From: Advenella sp. FME57
Lineage (GTDB): Bacteria; Pseudomonadota; Gammaproteobacteria; Burkholderiales; Burkholderiaceae_B
Length of the DNA: 64,000 nt
Direction of reading: 5' to 3'
Assembly (NCBI RefSeq): GCF_014897675.1
Contig: NZ_JABUXU010000003.1
Span: forward strand, 62,001-126,000
The notes under the pieces are model-generated. The model worked only from the letters and a program-made list of their open reading frames with translations, was not told the DNA's origin and ran no database searches. This document shows, in pieces, positions 54,651 to 63,366 of the stretch. Each line of letters starts with the position of its first letter. Position 1 is the first letter of the stretch. Both the position numbers and the translations under genes were made by a program.

Positions 54651-55562
54651 ATGAATCCACAGGAATTGAAACAGACCGTCAGTGAAGGACTGTTGTCCTT
54701 CCCCGTTACCGATTTTGATGAGCAGGGCGATTTCCTAGCCGACAGCTATGCGCGCCGACTCGAATGGCTGGCGCCCTATGGCGCCAGCGCATTGTTTGCC
54801 GCAGGGGGGACAGGCGAGTTTTTTTCGCTTGAGCCGCAAGAGTATTCAAATGTGATAAGCACCGCAGTGCAAACCTGCGCAGGCAAAGTTCCGATTATTG
54901 CTGGGGCGGGTGGCGGTACCCGGTTGGCGATCAGCTATGCACAGCAGGCAGAAAAGGCCGGCGCTCAGGGATTGCTGCTGATGCCGCATTACCTGACCGA
55001 AGCTGATCAGGACGGTGTTGCGCTGCATGTGGAGCAGGTATGCAAAGCGGTCGGGTTGGGCGTTATAGTTTATAACCGATCGCTGTGCCGGCTCAATGCC
55101 GATCAGCTTGAGCGGCTGGCCGAACGTTGTCCGAACCTGGTGGGTTACAAGGATGGCATAGGCGATATTGAGCTGATGGTCACGATCCGCCGTCGTCTGG
55201 GTGAGCGCCTGTCTTATCTGGGTGGGCTACCCACTGCCGAGTTCTACGCTGCCGCTTATCGGGCGCTGGGGGTGCCGGTGTATTCGTCGGCTGTATTCAA
55301 TTTCATTCCGAAAACAGCCATGGACTTTTATCGTGCTATCGTAGCAGGAGACCAGGCAACGGTTGACCAGCTGATAACGGATTTTTTCATTCCCTATTCA
55401 GTCATCCGCAATCGTTGCAAGGGATATGCGGTTAGTATCGTCAAGGAAGGCGCCAGAATTGTCGGACATGACGCCGGCGGTGTGCGGGCTCCCCTGACCA
55501 ACCTGACCCGCCACGAGAGCGAGGCGCTGGCTGCCCTGATTCATAAGCTGGGGCCTCAATAG
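54651..55562 (+). CDS. kdgD: 5-dehydro-4-deoxyglucarate dehydratase
   Basis: 303 residues of the DHDPS/NAL aldolase family. [23 protein letters not shown] at the start, [27 protein letters not shown] and the Schiff-base Lys K167 in [10 protein letters not shown] identify KdgD. It dehydrates and decarboxylates 5-keto-4-deoxy-D-glucarate to 2,5-dioxovalerate (alpha-ketoglutarate semialdehyde). It precedes garD by 125 bp on the same strand. Confidence 0.93.
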   Translation: MNPQELKQTVSEGLLSFPVTDFDEQGDFLADSYARRLEWLAPYGASALFAAGGTGEFFSLEPQEYSNVISTAVQTCAGKVPIIAGAGGGTRLAISYAQQAEKAGAQGLLLMPHYLTEADQDGVALHVEQVCKAVGLGVIVYNRSLCRLNADQLERLAERCPNLVGYKDGIGDIELMVTIRRRLGERLSYLGGLPTAEFYAAAYRALGVPVYSSAVFNFIPKTAMDFYRAIVAGDQATVDQLITDFFIPYSVIRNRCKGYAVSIVKEGARIVGHDAGGVRAPLTNLTRHESEALAALIHKLGPQ

Positions 55563-55687
55563 TTTGTCGTGAGCAAGCCCGCAGCCCTGGAGCTAAAACA
55601 CATTGGAGCGTATGTTGACCATCGTGCAGCGCTGGTGGCCAATGCAGGTATCAACAGGCCAGGCTTGTTCGTTTACCAGTGAGGATC

Positions 55688-57238
55688 ATGTTGCAAGAGA
55701 CACTTAAGCCTTTATATATCCGAATCAGTGGCCAGGACAATGTCGCTATTGTTGTCAATGAGGGCGGGCTGCCGGCCGGCGCTGTCTTTGCCTGTGGCCT
55801 GACATTACAGACTGCAGTGCCGCAGGGACATAAGGTCGCCTTGCAGGCGATTGCCAAGGACGCACCGGTCATCCGTTACGGCGTGGCCATCGGTTATGCG
55901 CTGTGCGACGTAGCGGCGGGCACCTGGGTCAATGAAGCCATGTTGCGCATGCCGCAGGCGCCGACGCTGGATGCGCTGCCGGTGGCGACGTGCCAGCCGG
56001 GCGAGGCAGCGCCGTTGACAGGCCTGACTTTTGACGGGTATCGCAATGCCGACGGCACGATTGGCACCCGCAATATCCTGGCCATCAGCGTAACCGTGCA
56101 GTGCGTGACAGGCGTCGTTGAATTTGCAGTGCGCAAAATTCGCGAAGAATTATTGCCGCGCTATCCGAACGTAGACGATGTGGTGTACCTGGAGCATGGT
56201 TATGGTTGCGGTGTGGCGATTGATGCGCCCAATGCCGATATCCCGATTCGCACCTTGCGTAATCTAAGCCTGAATCCCAATTTCGGCGGTCAGGTTCTGC
56301 TGGTCAGTCTGGGTTGCGAAAAACTGCAGCCGGCAAGAATGTTTCCCGTCGGCAGTATTCCGATAGCGCAGGACGACCCATATCTGATTACGCTTCAGGA
56401 CGAAGAAAATGTCGGCTTTGCCAGCATGATTGAGGCGATCATGACAAAGGCCGAGAGACGGCTGGCCCAGTTGAACGCCCGCAAGCGTGAGCCCTGTCCG
56501 CTGTCGGGGCTGGTGGTGGGAGTGCAGTGCGGCGGCAGCGATGCCTTTTCCGGCGTTACCGCCAATCCGGCGGTCGGGTATGCGACTGACCTACTGGTGC
56601 GGGCCGGTGCGACGGTCATGTTCTCGGAGGTCACCGAAGTGCGCGATGGCATTGCTCAGTTGACCGCGCGCGCGGCGACCCCGGAAGTTGGCCAGGCGCT
56701 GCTGCGTGAAATGCAGTGGTATGACAATTATCTGATGCAGGGAGGGGCGGATCGCAGCGCCAATACGAGTCCGGGCAACAAGCGCGGCGGCTTGTCCAAT
56801 ATTGTGGAAAAAGCGATGGGCTCGATTGTCAAATCGGGCACGACGGCGATCAACGGCGTGGTTGCGCCCGGTGAAAGAGTGGCCAACAAGGGACTCAATT
56901 TTCTGGCCACGCCGGCCAGCGATTTTATTTGTGGCACCCTGCAACTGGCTGCAGGCATGAATCTGCATGTCTTTACCACCGGCAGAGGGACGCCCTATGG
57001 CCTGGCGGCGGTGCCCGTGATCAAGGTGGCGACTCGCGACAGCCTGGCGCGACGCTGGTTTGATCTGATGGATCTGAATGCGGGCCAGATTGCCACGGGC
57101 CAGGCCACCATTGAACAGGTGGGCCAGGAACTGTTTGATCTGATGTTATCCATTGCCAGTGGCCGGCAGCAATCCTGTGCCGAAAAGCTCAAACTGCACA
57201 ATTCATTGGTCCTGTTTAACCCGGCGCCGGTGACCTGA
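55688..57238 (+). CDS. garD: Galactarate dehydratase (UxaA family)
   Basis: 516 residues. Landmarks are [66 protein letters not shown] and [22 protein letters not shown], as in GarD and altronate dehydratases. It converts galactarate to 5-keto-4-deoxyglucarate, the substrate of KdgD. The ATG at 55688 follows GAGG; a GTG three codons earlier is possible. The sugar-acid transporter and the semialdehyde dehydrogenase needed to complete the pathway are not in the window. Confidence 0.93.
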   Translation: MLQETLKPLYIRISGQDNVAIVVNEGGLPAGAVFACGLTLQTAVPQGHKVALQAIAKDAPVIRYGVAIGYALCDVAAGTWVNEAMLRMPQAPTLDALPVATCQPGEAAPLTGLTFDGYRNADGTIGTRNILAISVTVQCVTGVVEFAVRKIREELLPRYPNVDDVVYLEHGYGCGVAIDAPNADIPIRTLRNLSLNPNFGGQVLLVSLGCEKLQPARMFPVGSIPIAQDDPYLITLQDEENVGFASMIEAIMTKAERRLAQLNARKREPCPLSGLVVGVQCGGSDAFSGVTANPAVGYATDLLVRAGATVMFSEVTEVRDGIAQLTARAATPEVGQALLREMQWYDNYLMQGGADRSANTSPGNKRGGLSNIVEKAMGSIVKSGTTAINGVVAPGERVANKGLNFLATPASDFICGTLQLAAGMNLHVFTTGRGTPYGLAAVPVIKVATRDSLARRWFDLMDLNAGQIATGQATIEQVGQELFDLMLSIASGRQQSCAEKLKLHNSLVLFNPAPVT

Positions 57239-57324
57239 TGGTGGTATTCCGATCGGAGCTAACCGGCCTGTCATTTTCAAATGTCGCAGAACAATCCTGG
57301 AACTGGAGGCGTTCTGGCCGTTTT

Positions 57325-57358
57325 TAGGAAAAAACGTTTTAAAATCATACTTTTCCTA
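57325..57358. promoter_or_regulatory. Inverted-repeat operator candidate before the second FCD regulator
   Basis: TAGGAAAA (57325-57332) and TTTTCCTA (57351-57358) form an 8-bp inverted repeat with an 18-bp spacer; the perfect palindrome AAAACGTTTT (57331-57340) overlaps its left arm. It lies about 40 bp before the regulator start, suited to autoregulation. Confidence 0.45.
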
Positions 57359-57396
57359 CCTGTAACCAAACTATTCTTACGGTGACCACAGTACCT

Positions 57397-58125
57397 ATGC
57401 CAACCCGCCTATTGATTAACGCTGGCCCAATTAAAAAAAGAGGCAGAACGCTCTCGGATGAAGTGGTCGAGCAACTGACCGAAAAAATCCAGTCGGGCAG
57501 CCTGGAAGTGGGGAAAAAGCTCCCGACAGAATCCGAATTTGTCGAAGCCTTTGGCGTGAGCAGAAGTGTTATTCGCGAAGCCATTTCACAATTGCAGGCG
57601 CGTGGCCTGGTCGAAACGCGCCACGGTGTCGGAACCTTCGTGCGTGAGCCTTCTGTCAAAGATGTGATTTTCGATCGCAGCACCATGTCGCCGGGTACGG
57701 CCGAAGAGCTGGCCGCCGTGCTGGAGGTGCGGGCATGCCTGGAGTCCGAGGCGGCAGGCCTGGCGGCCCAGCGGCGCACCGACGAACAGTTGGCAGAGCT
57801 TGAGCGCATTCTGCGCGCCTTGGTCAAGGAAGATATTTCCCGCGATATTTCGGTGGATGTCGATTTTCAGTTCCATGAACAGATCGCCAAGGCGACACAC
57901 AACTCGCACTTTCTGGATCTGCTGCGCCAGTTGGGCAAACACGCGATACCGCGCAGCCGGCTGGCGATTTTCGATCAGGAAAAAGCCATGTACCAGCAAC
58001 GCCTTAACATGGAGCATGAGGCAATATTTAACGCCATCGCGGCGCAGGATGCCGATGCTGCGCGTGCCGCCATGCGTATGCATATTATCAATAGCCGCCA
58101 GCGCATGAGGTCGGCGAGCAAATAA
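57397..58125 (+). CDS. GntR-family regulator, FadR/FCD subgroup (aldarate cluster)
   Basis: About 242 residues. GntR winged helix (LSDEVVEQLTEKIQSGSLEVGKKLPTESEFVEAFGVSRSVIREAISQLQARGLVETRHGVGTF region, residues about 20-85) and FCD domain (LAAVLEVRACLESEAAGLAAQ, DFQFHEQIAKATHNSHFLDLL). It follows garD on the same strand and probably controls the kdgD-garD genes in response to an aldarate or intermediate. The start is uncertain: ATG 57397 or GTG 57382, neither with a strong ribosome site. Confidence 0.9.
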   Translation: MPTRLLINAGPIKKRGRTLSDEVVEQLTEKIQSGSLEVGKKLPTESEFVEAFGVSRSVIREAISQLQARGLVETRHGVGTFVREPSVKDVIFDRSTMSPGTAEELAAVLEVRACLESEAAGLAAQRRTDEQLAELERILRALVKEDISRDISVDVDFQFHEQIAKATHNSHFLDLLRQLGKHAIPRSRLAIFDQEKAMYQQRLNMEHEAIFNAIAAQDADAARAAMRMHIINSRQRMRSASK

Positions 58126-58343
58126 ACGGTGCCGCCACGCTGTCGTGCGTGGGTTTTTATGTGCAGCTGCCTGTGCCGGTCCTTGCGCCGGCCGAACGCT
58201 TCGTGGTCCTTGACGGACCCGTGCGACTGTGCTGTCATTGAGCTGAAAGACAAAAAAGCCAAAGCCTCAATGGCATCAGCGAGAAGCCTGTCGTTTTGCC
58301 GCAAGGGCGTTTGGCCTGGTCCCTGCAATGACAAAGGAGCACT

Positions 58344-59192
58344 ATGACAGTCGAATACGCAAGACAACATTTTCCCGCGCTGTGTCGCCCCCGTCTCGCA
58401 GACAGTCACAAGGGCAGCTTCGGTACCGTCGGCGTCATCGGCGGGGCGCCTGGCATGACGGGGGCTGCATTGCTGGCTGCCCGGGCAGCCCTGATGCAGG
58501 GCGCAGGCAAAGTGAAAGTCGGGTTTGTTGATGATTTGCCTTTTGTTGTTGACCCTTCGCACCCCGAACTGATGCTGGGGCGCGCCGACCAGTTGCTGCG
58601 TTCGGACCAGATGACCGTGTGCGTGGCCGGTGTGGGCATGGGGCTGGATGAGAAGTCACTGGGCCTGCTGTACCAGGTCTTTCGGGCGACCCTTGATATT
58701 CCGTTGGTACTGGATGCAGACGGCCTGACTTTGCTGGCACAGGGGAAAATTGGCGCCGGCGCGCGTAATCGGGTACTGGTGCTCACGCCGCATCCTCAGG
58801 AAGCGGCAAGGCTGCTCGATTGCGACGTGACAGAAGTGCAACAGGGCCGGGCGCGTGCCGCCGTGGCAATCAGCAAGAAATATGAGGCGTGGACGGTGCT
58901 CAAGGGCTACAGAACGGTCATCTGCTCGCCACAGGGAGACACCCATGTGAACAATACCGGGAACCCCGGGCTGGCCTCTGGTGGCACCGGCGACGTCCTG
59001 GCGGGGATGCTGGGCGCATGTCTGGCGCAAGGCATTGAAGCGGGCCAGGCAATATCTGGTGCAGTGTGGCTGCATGGTGCCGCGGCCGATCTATTGGTCA
59101 AAGAGGGCACGGGCCCTATCGGCCTGACGGCCACCGATGTCTTGCTGGCAGCGCGTCGTGTACGCAATGCAATGGTGATGACCGACTCGTGA
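58344..59192 (+). CDS. nnrD: ADP-dependent NAD(P)H-hydrate dehydratase
   Basis: 282 residues of the ribokinase-like carbohydrate-kinase-related fold. KGSFGTVGVIGGAPGMTGAALLAARAAL, DADGLTLLAQG, LTPHPQEAARLLD and the catalytic NPGLASGGTGDVLAGMLG identify NnrD. It repairs hydrated NAD(P)H using ADP. The N-terminal epimerase domain (NnrE) of the bifunctional form is absent. The ATG at 58344 follows AAAGGAGCACT. Confidence 0.95.
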   Translation: MTVEYARQHFPALCRPRLADSHKGSFGTVGVIGGAPGMTGAALLAARAALMQGAGKVKVGFVDDLPFVVDPSHPELMLGRADQLLRSDQMTVCVAGVGMGLDEKSLGLLYQVFRATLDIPLVLDADGLTLLAQGKIGAGARNRVLVLTPHPQEAARLLDCDVTEVQQGRARAAVAISKKYEAWTVLKGYRTVICSPQGDTHVNNTGNPGLASGGTGDVLAGMLGACLAQGIEAGQAISGAVWLHGAAADLLVKEGTGPIGLTATDVLLAARRVRNAMVMTDS

Positions 59193-59269
59193 TGCCGGAT
59201 GCTTTGCGCCCGGGCCAAGCTTCAATAGGCGGGCAAATTGTTGTATTTTTATTGCATTGCCGAAAAAGC

Positions 59270-59298
59270 TTGCGCAAGAGCGCAAAAGAAGTCATAAT
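59270..59298 (+). promoter_or_regulatory. Promoter of the tRNA-Ala gene
   Basis: TTGCGC (59270-59275) and CATAAT (59293-59298) are spaced by exactly 17 bp. The -10 lies 37 bp before the mature tRNA start. Confidence 0.65.
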
Positions 59299-59335
59299 TC
59301 CGCTTCTTCGCTAGACAACATTAGTTGAGGCGTGT

Positions 59336-59411
<76 letters not shown>

Positions 59412-59430
59412 AAAAATTTCAACAAAGTTG

Positions 59431-59460
59431 TTGGCAGGAAACCAGAAGATGTGATAGAAT
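59431..59460 (+). promoter_or_regulatory. Possible promoter for tRNA-Glu and tRNA-Asp
   Basis: TTGGCA (59431-59436) and TAGAAT (59455-59460) are spaced by 18 bp, about 94 bp before the mature tRNA-Glu start. Confidence 0.45.
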
Positions 59461-59553
59461 CTCGGATTCTTAAATTGACTGGTTAGTAGTTTCAGGCAGT
59501 ATTTACATGCCAACGTAAATACAAGGTTTGAGAGAAAAAGTTAGTACAGTCCT

Positions 59554-59629
59554 GTCCCCTTCGTCTAGAGGCCTAGGACACCACCCTTTCACGGTGGGTA
59601 CAGGGGTTCGAATCCCCTAGGGGACGCCA
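59554..59629 (+). tRNA. tRNA-Glu (anticodon TTC)
   Basis: 76 bases. Acceptor GTCCCCT / AGGGGAC, D-arm GTCTAGAGGCCTAGGAC, anticodon stem CCACC / GGTGG with loop CTTTCAC (TTC), T-arm GGGGTTCGAATCCCC, discriminator G and encoded CCA. Confidence 0.96.
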
Positions 59630-59675
59630 GACATTTTGTTTTATAAACAGATTGTTTGAAAAATTTCACCGCTGC

Positions 59676-59752
59676 GGAGCGGTAGTTCAGTTGGTTAGAA
59701 TACCGGCCTGTCACGCCGGGGGTCGCGGGTTCGAGTCCCGTCCGCTCCGCCA
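59676..59752 (+). tRNA. tRNA-Asp (anticodon GTC)
   Basis: 77 bases. Acceptor GGAGCGG / CCGCTCC, D-arm GTTCAGTTGGTTAGAAT, anticodon stem CCGGC / GCCGG with loop CTGTCAC (GTC), T-arm CGGGTTCGAGTCCCG, discriminator G and encoded CCA. AT-rich accessory DNA begins soon after its 3' end. Confidence 0.96.
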
Positions 59753-59858
59753 TATCTTTGTTGTAAATCAATCACTTAATTGTCTTTCGATTATTTCATA
59801 TGATGAAGTGGTGACGCTTTTTCGCAAGTGGTGATTTCCAGCCGTCTATTCAGTTGCT

Positions 59859-59884
59859 GGCTCTACCCCATAAACGGGGGATGG
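59859..59884. mobile_element. Probable terminal inverted repeat of an ISL3-type element
   Basis: The sequence starts GGCTCTACCCCATAAACGGG and lies just beyond the 3' end of the transposase remnant, about 30 bp from its stop. GGCTCT followed by C-run / G-run is typical of ISL3-family element ends. The matching left end is not found, consistent with a truncated copy. Confidence 0.6.
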
Positions 59885-59887
59885 CAT

Positions 59888-60408
59888 TCACCAAACTCGA
59901 TTAATCACTCCATTCCAACCGCATTGGGCCAAGACCCTCAGCCGGTAATTCTCAAAATTTCTAAATCCATATGCACGCCGCGAGAGCATTTCCATTTTAG
60001 TATGGAAGCCCTCGGTAATGCCGTTCGATTTGGAGAAACGCCACATCCGCACAATCGGCTCCAGCCAGGACTTAAGCGTGCTGGCCAGGGCACTCGCGGG
60101 ACTGTAAGCGAACTGCTCCAGTAGCCCAAGCAACCGGGGCAGCAGCCGTGTGGCCTGTTTTGCCCGGATGTTCTTTTGCACCAGAAACCCGTTCAGTTGC
60201 TGGCGAGCAACGTAAAGTGAGCGTAGCACGGGGTATCGCGCCAGGTACTGCTCCAGCCGCGCCTTCTGCTGCGAGCTCAGCTTCCAGTGGTGGCGGCGCA
60301 TCAGGTTGATCAACCCCCGGTTCTTGCGGCCCTCGGGGTCGTGCTGCTGCCACAGCTTCATAAAATGCTGATTGACCAATCGCACACCACATGAAACCGG
60401 TCGGCCAA
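59888..60408 (-). pseudogene. ISL3-family transposase remnant (5' truncated, frameshifted)
   Basis: The C-terminal part of an ISL3-family transposase is recognisable: ADRFHVV, then RLVNQHFMKLWQQHDPEGRK, MRRHHWKLSSQQKARLEQYL and the family-typical TEGFHTKMEMLSRRAYGFRN with FENYRLRVL at the end. Homology starts abruptly at about 60408; everything N-terminal is missing. The ADRFHVV and RLVNQ segments lie in different frames because of two extra bases at 60383-60384. The element cannot encode an active enzyme. It sits 3' of the tRNA cluster and marks past transposition. Confidence 0.82.
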
Positions 60409-60504
60409 ACATTCCGGGCAGATGCAAAAGCAGCGGTCCCTAGCTATTTCCACCTCGGCAGTCTGATACAGAATATCCAAGCCGCAATTTACACAGGTCC
60501 ACAT
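60358..60504 (-). pseudogene. Zinc-ribbon gene 5' fragment fused to the transposase remnant
   Basis: From ATG 60504 the frame encodes MWTCVNCGLDILYQTAEVEI, then ARDRCFCICPEC, with two CxxC pairs like a small zinc ribbon. After Cys32 it runs into the transposase sequence LADRFHVV and stops at 60358. The most likely reading is that the ISL3 fragment cut a small zinc-binding protein gene. The native C-terminus is lost. The function of the zinc-ribbon part is unknown. Confidence 0.5.
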
Positions 60505-60814
60505 AGCGTAGGCCCCTGATCGGTCATAATTTGGTGACGAACATCGTAGCTCTATTGAATGATGATTTTCTTACAGCCAGCCCAACCTGAGTCAATATCC
60601 CAATAGTGATTGCATAGACTGTCACTGGTTCCTATCTACGCTGACAATTGGTTCATTATTTTTCATACGTCATTGTTTTTATTTAAAAATCATTGATTTT
60701 CATCTGATGTTTGTTAATAATTTGTCTATAAAATATTTCAATTATTTACAGCCGTAAGGGTGAATAAGCTAAGTCGCCCATCAAAGATAACCAATTAACA
60801 GGATAGGTGAACTC
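60505..60814. other. AT-rich intergenic region before the Hint-domain gene
   Basis: 310 bases, strikingly AT-rich compared with the rest of the window, a usual mark of acquired DNA. It carries the promoter listed at 60693-60721. No gene, hairpin terminator or repeat was recognised. Confidence 0.55.
60693..60721 (+). promoter_or_regulatory. Sigma-70 promoter candidate of the Hint-domain gene
   Basis: TTGATT (60693-60698) and AATAAT (60716-60721) with 17-bp spacing in an AT-rich context, 93 bp upstream of the start codon. Confidence 0.5.
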
Positions 60815-62440
60815 ATGGCAGATATATATATTGATGAATCCATAGATCAACTAACAGTTGATCAAGCTGACTACGAAGCAGACGGCACGCTTAATGTTCA
60901 GTTGGGGCCTATGGGCGCGCTCAGCAATTTAAAAATCACAAATCCGTCCGGCTCGCCGGATCCGCTCAATTTGACAGTATCGAGCGGTCGGTACGAAGCC
61001 AATACCTCTTTACACTTAGACGATGGTGCTGATGTCAAACTTGTTGCGTTTGATGGCTCGTATATAGGTAGCTATAACGGGCCCATTGTTGAGGTTAATA
61101 ATGGTTCCACGCTTGAACTTACACCTGAGTTTATATCCAGTGGGCAAGTCCCTTTAGATATTCGGGCTTATGGGAACAGCAAAATTATATATGACTCGAC
61201 AGGAACCAATATCGATCAGTCCAGCCCAGAGATCCTGATATATGCTATGCATCCTGGTTCCGAATTACAGGTTATCGGCGCTGATAGTTATAGTTATATC
61301 GATGAGGTGCTTACTTTCAAAAACAGTGATGGTGAAATCGTTGGTAATTTCAAAGCCCCATGGCTGAATGACCCTATGGAATTGGAAGGTGACATACTGA
61401 CAATCACATGTTACTTAAAAGGTACACACATCGCGACACCCGACGGGGAAGTCAAAGTCGAAACCTTAAAAGCAGGTGATAAAGTACTGACCGCAAGTGG
61501 CGGTGTTGCCACAGTCAAATGGCTGGGCTTTCGCAAACTGAACAGAAATCGCATCCCCGAATCTCTCGTCTTACGCGCTTCTCCAATTCGTATTTGTAAA
61601 GGCGCTTTCTCTAAAAATGTGCCGCACCGCGATCTGACTGTCTCTCCTGGCCATCGCTTCAACTTTGATGGCGCCCTGGTTCCCGCTCTGTCCTTGGTCA
61701 ACGGCATCACCGTTATCCAGGACTTCGACGTTCAGCAGTTCGAGTACTATCACGTCGAGTTGGAGAAATTCGACATGCTGCTGGCCGAAGGCGCTGCTGC
61801 AGAAAGCTATCTGGACGTTGGCGATTATCGCCAATCATTTGAAAACGCCCATACCGTAGCCGCGCATCCTGATTTTGGACCTGCGCCTGAGCGTGTTGTT
61901 CTGCCTGATTACGTTCAGAAAATTACACCTGAAATCATTCAACCCATTCGCCAAGAACTGTTCGATCGCGCGCAGGTGTTGACTGGTGCAACGCGCTCAG
62001 GTGACGCCAATCTGCGTGTTGAGACAAATGGCGTAATGATCGCTTCACTGACTCCATGCGCTAAACGCGGAGTGTATCGTTTCGAGCTCCCCGCAGGACT
62101 GAAATCTGACATCCGCATCCTGTCGAACTCAACTGTCATACGTGATACATCGCTCAACAGCCGTCGCGATATGCGCATAGTTGGTGTCGGTCTGAACGAG
62201 ATCGGTCTGGTTGTAGATGGTATTCGTCATCAAATTGATATTACTGACAAGTCGCTCACAGGGTTGCATGAGGTTCAGGACGTGAATAACACGAATATGC
62301 GCTGGACAACGGGCGAGGCAGTCATTCCGGCAAGTCTGGTACCAGCATCAAAAAGCACTATTGCCTTGGATTTGAGTGTCTTGCGTACAAATATGTACTG
62401 GACCGCCGGCGAGCAGCAAAAAGCACGAAAAGCAGCCTGA
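60815..62440 (+). CDS. Hint (hedgehog/intein) domain protein with N-terminal repetitive beta domain
   Basis: 541 residues. Residues 1 to about 190 are acidic, rich in D, S, G and N (SGRYEANTSLHLDDGADVKL, VEVNNGSTLELTPEFISSGQ) and look like a beta-helix or beta-sandwich. Residues about 197-340 form a Hint_2-type domain: C199 in ITCYLKGTHIATPDGEVKVE, LKAGDKVLTASGG, the TVSPGHRF block with H280, and YYHVELEKFDMLLAEGAAAE with H313. Residues about 355-541 form a second region with a repeated motif near the end (NNTNMRWTTGEA and LRTNMYWTAGEQ). No signal peptide. Hint domains self-cleave at the Cys; the biological role of this class is not known. The base composition differs from neighbours. Confidence 0.85.
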   Translation: MADIYIDESIDQLTVDQADYEADGTLNVQLGPMGALSNLKITNPSGSPDPLNLTVSSGRYEANTSLHLDDGADVKLVAFDGSYIGSYNGPIVEVNNGSTLELTPEFISSGQVPLDIRAYGNSKIIYDSTGTNIDQSSPEILIYAMHPGSELQVIGADSYSYIDEVLTFKNSDGEIVGNFKAPWLNDPMELEGDILTITCYLKGTHIATPDGEVKVETLKAGDKVLTASGGVATVKWLGFRKLNRNRIPESLVLRASPIRICKGAFSKNVPHRDLTVSPGHRFNFDGALVPALSLVNGITVIQDFDVQQFEYYHVELEKFDMLLAEGAAAESYLDVGDYRQSFENAHTVAAHPDFGPAPERVVLPDYVQKITPEIIQPIRQELFDRAQVLTGATRSGDANLRVETNGVMIASLTPCAKRGVYRFELPAGLKSDIRILSNSTVIRDTSLNSRRDMRIVGVGLNEIGLVVDGIRHQIDITDKSLTGLHEVQDVNNTNMRWTTGEAVIPASLVPASKSTIALDLSVLRTNMYWTAGEQQKARKAA

Positions 62441-62473
62441 CAGTGGGCGCAGTTAGCAATCGGCTATAAGGAG

Positions 62474-62497
62474 AGCCGCACTCTTGTGCGGCTTTTT
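62474..62497 (+). terminator. Intrinsic terminator of the Hint-domain gene
   Basis: Stem AGCCGCAC (62474-62481) / GTGCGGCT (62486-62493) with a TCTT loop, followed by TTTT. It lies 33 bp after the stop codon. Confidence 0.9.
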
Positions 62498-62703
62498 CTA
62501 CACATACAGGCCACGCATATCCTTGGATCTCGTCACAAGATATCTATCCGGTTCACGGCTCTGACTGACTCTTCCGCACATATGCTGCCCCTTGATGAGT
62601 GAGCTAAATTCACTTGCACGACAAATCGTTGATGACGTGTCAAACCTTAGCCTCACCAGCCCGATTGGTGTTTGTATGCAACTAATAATCGCGTGTCACG
62701 GTT

Positions 62704-62731
62704 TTGTCATATAAATCCCCGAGAATATTCT
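62704..62731 (+). promoter_or_regulatory. Promoter candidate of arsC
   Basis: TTGTCA (62704-62709) and TATTCT (62726-62731) with 16-bp spacing, about 58 bp before the arsC start. Confidence 0.4.
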
Positions 62732-62788
62732 ATTGTTCCAGTAATATCAAAATATGGAATTCAACAATAACCGCTTTCTGAGGCTTTC

Positions 62789-63295
62789 ATGACTGACAAA
62801 ACCTATAACATCCTATTCCTCTGCACTGGCAATTCTGCTCGGAGCATTATGGCAGAAGCCCTTGCGACTACCCTAAGCCACGGTAAATTCATTGGCTACA
62901 GTGCGGGCAGCCACCCGGGAGGACAGGTTAATCCATTTGCTATCGATAAAGTAGAAAAGACTGGCTATCCTACCGACAAGCTGCGCAGTAAAAGCTGGGA
63001 TGAGTTTGCTGCCGTCGATGCGCCGCATATGGATTTTGTGATTACGGTTTGTGATAATGCCGCGGGAGAAGTGTGTCCACTATGGCCTGGGCATCCAATA
63101 TCCGCACATTGGTCTTTTGAGGACCCGGCTGCTGTTCAGGGTACAGAGGACGAGAAGCAGGCTGCGTTTGATAAAGTATTCAGGCAAATAACGATGCGGA
63201 TGAACTCGTTCATTAATTTGCCATTCCACCTACTTGACAAAGAGGCCATTCAAAAAGAAGTCAGAAAGATCGGCGATACGCCGGCGGCCAACTAA
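62789..63295 (+). CDS. arsC: Arsenate reductase ArsC (low-molecular-weight phosphatase type)
   Basis: 168 residues. The P-loop with nucleophile C12 is LFLCTGNSARSIMAE; the later DFVITVCDNAAGEVCPLWPGHP with additional Cys residues and the ISAHWSFEDPAAVQGTE motif match the LMW-PTPase-like ArsC family. It reduces arsenate to arsenite for export. It faces an ArsB-type efflux gene rather than sharing a strand with it. Confidence 0.93.
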   Translation: MTDKTYNILFLCTGNSARSIMAEALATTLSHGKFIGYSAGSHPGGQVNPFAIDKVEKTGYPTDKLRSKSWDEFAAVDAPHMDFVITVCDNAAGEVCPLWPGHPISAHWSFEDPAAVQGTEDEKQAAFDKVFRQITMRMNSFINLPFHLLDKEAIQKEVRKIGDTPAAN

Positions 63296-63321
63296 TTACG
63301 ACAGCGCTGATCGAATCTATT

Positions 63322-63356
63322 AATTGGCCATGGACAATTTCATTCCATGGCCAATT
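63322..63356. terminator. Bidirectional hairpin between arsC and arsB
   Basis: A perfect 12-bp inverted repeat (AATTGGCCATGG at 63322-63333, CCATGGCCAATT at 63345-63356) with an 11-base loop, placed between the two convergent stop codons. T-runs are short, so termination strength is uncertain. Confidence 0.65.
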
Positions 63357-63366
63357 CGTTTACTGT

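Larger units (their letters stand above)
62441..62788. other. Intergenic region between the Hint gene and arsC
   Basis: 348 bases. It holds the intrinsic terminator at 62474-62497 and the arsC promoter candidate at 62704-62731. No ArsR-type regulator gene or clear ArsR operator is visible. Confidence 0.5.

Noticed and set aside
60815-62440. Polymorphic toxin or intein-containing housekeeping gene
   Set aside because: No recognised toxin domain follows the Hint block and the flanking sequence does not resemble a split essential protein, so neither label is justified.
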